From the NCBI GenBank assembly GCA_963575745.1, contig CAUYUJ010014181.1:230001-294000 (forward strand): DNA of 64,000 bases, given 5' to 3'. The translations under genes were made by a program, and so were the position numbers. Below are positions 62,251-64,000 of the stretch, one piece after another; the first letter of the stretch is position 1; each line of letters opens with the position of its first letter. The notes beneath the pieces were generated by a model. It did not search any database, had not been told where the DNA came from, and saw only the letters and a program-made list of their open reading frames with translations. The stretch is from Prorocentrum cordatum. Its lineage: Eukaryota > Sar > Dinophyceae > Prorocentrales > Prorocentraceae.

Positions 62251-62344
62251 TTTTTGGAATATTGGCTTTCGTGGATTAGCGCAAAGCCTAGTGACAACGA
62301 CTACGCAGTCGGCTGAAACCTACGCGCACGCGCAGCGCGCGTGG

Positions 62345-62560
62345 TTGTAGTAGTTTACACATGCATAACGATGTATGTATGCATGTATGTATGCGTATAT
62401 ATATATATATACATTAGTATAAAATGCGTGTTTATATATCCATCCATGTGCATGTGTGCATGTATGTACGCATGCATGTCTGTCAGTCAGTCAGTCAGTC
62501 TGTTTGTATGTATGTCTGTATGCATGTATGTATGTATATGTGCACACGCCCGCGGACAGG
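62345..62560. repeat. ATGTATGC microsatellite with TA and GTCA runs
   Basis: GTATGTATGCATG repeats, a TA run at 62396-62412 and CAGTCAGTCAGTCAGTC at 62483-62500. Confidence 0.95.
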
Positions 62561-62574
62561 GCTGGTGACTCCCA

Positions 62575-62815
62575 GGGTTGCCCCTGGACGCGCCATCGGG
62601 GCCACGAGGCCCCAGGAGCGCGCTGGGATCGCGCCGGGAGGCCGAAGACGGCCCCAGGATGCGCCAAGAGAGTTCAAAGGACGGTCCAAGAGGCCTCCAA
62701 GACAGCCCAGGAGCGTTCAAAGACGCCCAGTATAGCCCCCAGGGGACCCTAAGACCACACCACAAAAGCGCCCAAGAGGACTCTCAAGAGGGCCCCAGGA
62801 TGCAAAAGTCATTGG
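62575..62815 (-). repeat. CCAAGAGG / CCCCAGGA composite block, short and inverted
   Basis: GCGCCAAGAGAGTTC, GTCCAAGAGGCCTCCAAGAC and AAGAGGACTCTCAAGAGGGC are the reverse strand of the CTTGGGG-type short repeat. Fixed modules of the main family are not evident. Confidence 0.65.
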
Positions 62816-62819
62816 ATCA

Positions 62820-63215
62820 CATTGTGGGTTCGTGGTATTTAACGTCATCCTTCTTTTCGAGCTTCCCACGCTCCAAGACAGCCCCCTTAGCACGCGTCCT
62901 TTTTTAACACAACTATTTCTCGAACTTGAAACGCTTCATGAACAATTCTTCCTTTTGCCGCTCGCCTCCTTGGCGATTCAATGGGGTCGAACTCTTGTCT
63001 TCGCAACATGCGCACGTTCAGCAACTCTCCAGGTTCCAGGTCATGGGCTCCGGGTCCTGGGTTCCGGGTTGGACTTCCCATTCCAGATATTTTGGTTTTG
63101 GGTTTGGGTTGCGTTTTCCGGGTTCGGCCATGGTTTGCATCTTGCAGGCAGCATGCCGGCTCTCAGCTGGATTCTGGGCTCCGGGTTCCCGGTTCTGGTT
63201 TCTTGATTGACGCGG
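62820..63215. other. Unassigned sequence
   Basis: Contains degenerate CTCCGGGTTCCGG / TTGGGTTTGGG short repeats at 63040-63200. No gene recognised. Confidence 0.45.
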
Positions 63216-63217
63216 GA

Positions 63218-63355
63218 TTTACGCACGCACACATGACACACACAACACACAACACACAATTGTTTTTACCCATGCGCGCACAACACGCAACACACCTTAA
63301 CATTCGCTCACACAGTCACACGCACACGCACACACAGGCACATACACACCGACAG
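63218..63355. repeat. CACACA-rich tract
   Basis: GACACACACAACACACAACA and CACACGCACACGCACACAC sequence. Confidence 0.9.
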
Positions 63356-63439
63356 CTTCGACGGGAATTGATGCTAGCGAGGGTGCGTTCGCTCGCTCAC
63401 TAACTGCGGTGCGACGCGCTTGCACGATGACACTAAGAA

Positions 63440-64000
63440 GATGTTGAAAGTTGCCCAATGAGATTCTCCAGAGGCCTCACAAGAGGCACTCAGCCACATT
63501 CCTGAGCACTCCCGCCAGAACGTGCCTTTACTTCCCATCTTCTTCCCAGATCAGCCCCCAACATAACCCCATGAGGCGCTTCTTACGGCCCACGAGGTCC
63601 CGAAGGCAATTAGGGACAGCCTTTCAGAAATTCCCCGGCAGACTCTGAACCGCGCTCTGGAACATTCCCACCGGAACGTGATTTTCCCACCCCGATTGCC
63701 GCTTTCCCGAGGCAGTCCAACTGAGTTTCCTCCTTACTGTTTTCCCAGGCCCCGGACCGTCCTCAACATTCGACCGCCTCAGATATCCTCGCAAGTTCGT
63801 GGCGATGCCAACTCCCCGAATTGAAAATGACGGAGGATACGAGCTTGTTCCGGCACGTTCTTCCCGCAACGTGTTTGTTGCATGACCTTTGCGAAATTTA
63901 GATCGTCCTCTCTTCCCGTGGCTTGTTACGTGCATCTTGAAGATTTCCCCACTTCTTCCCTTTGCACGTCAGAAGTGCCCGCTGTGCACCCAATCTGCGC
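63440..64000. other. Sequence at right edge with weak internal repetition
   Basis: Words such as CTGAGCACTCCCGCCAGAAC and CTGGAACATTCCCACCGGAA, and the CACGTTCTTCCCGCAACGTG inverted repeat, suggest a degenerate repeat of about 170 bases. The frame on the minus strand (63624-63935) has no recognisable domain. The segment is cut by the window edge. Confidence 0.4.

Overview
This window is nuclear DNA from a eukaryote, most likely a dinoflagellate. The strongest evidence is an exact 18-base match to the core of the dinoflagellate spliced leader (SL) at 48173-48190. A diverged SL copy lies at 13252-13273, directly upstream of an intron-free gene, and a weaker SL-like match lies at 33876-33893. 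Genomic SL relics of this kind are known where trans-spliced mRNAs have been retroposed. The other features fit: GC-rich DNA, very sparse coding sequence, and dense simple and dispersed repeats. I cannot fix the species.

Few genes can be supported. From left to right they are: an intact 126-residue secreted or targeted protein of unknown function behind an SL relic (13349-13729, +); a probable last exon with a basic tail (32640-32951, -); an unidentified reading frame behind an SL-like sequence (33982-34404, +); a zinc-finger-like frame with a good trans-splice acceptor (45811-46692, +), followed by frame-shifted coding-like sequence to 47183; an SL-led, frame-shifted coding remnant (48329 to about 50885, +), perhaps from a LINE-type retroelement; coding-like blocks on the minus strand (52412-54000); and a decayed choline-transporter-like (SLC44/CTL) gene (58664-60735, +), broken by stops, frameshifts and an inserted dispersed repeat.

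Most of the window is a mosaic of repeat families, many recurring tens of kilobases apart. They include a MITE-like element with long terminal inverted repeats (five copies), two other inverted-repeat families, a palindrome-rich GGTCGCGACC family (six clusters), and a TGACCCGGGTC family with one copy nested inside a GGTCGCGACC cluster. A composite CTTGGGG-rich repeat occurs at 2.1-4.1 kb and in reverse at 35.3-38.3 kb. An array built on GGAGCTCC(C)TATGGGGCCAC occurs at 6.6-7.5 kb and in reverse at 61.45-62.25 kb. A 91-bp array occurs at 33.3 and 54.3 kb. There is also a roughly 160-bp near-perfect palindrome at 56261-56420. Long AGT, AGG, GAT, TATG and CA microsatellites fill much of the rest and create many long spurious open frames.

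Layout: 0-12 kb microsatellite, composite repeat and tandem arrays; 12-14 kb SL retrogene among TIR repeats; 14-32 kb dispersed repeats and microsatellites without a convincing gene; 32-34.5 kb two coding segments around a 91-bp array; 34.5-43.5 kb repeats including the inverted composite block; 43.5-45.7 kb local duplications; 45.8-54 kb the main coding-like zone; 54-58.3 kb arrays, palindrome and CA tract; 58.6-60.7 kb SLC44-like pseudogene; 61-64 kb inverted array and simple repeats. I see no pathway or operon. All repeat comparisons were made by eye, so family edges are approximate.
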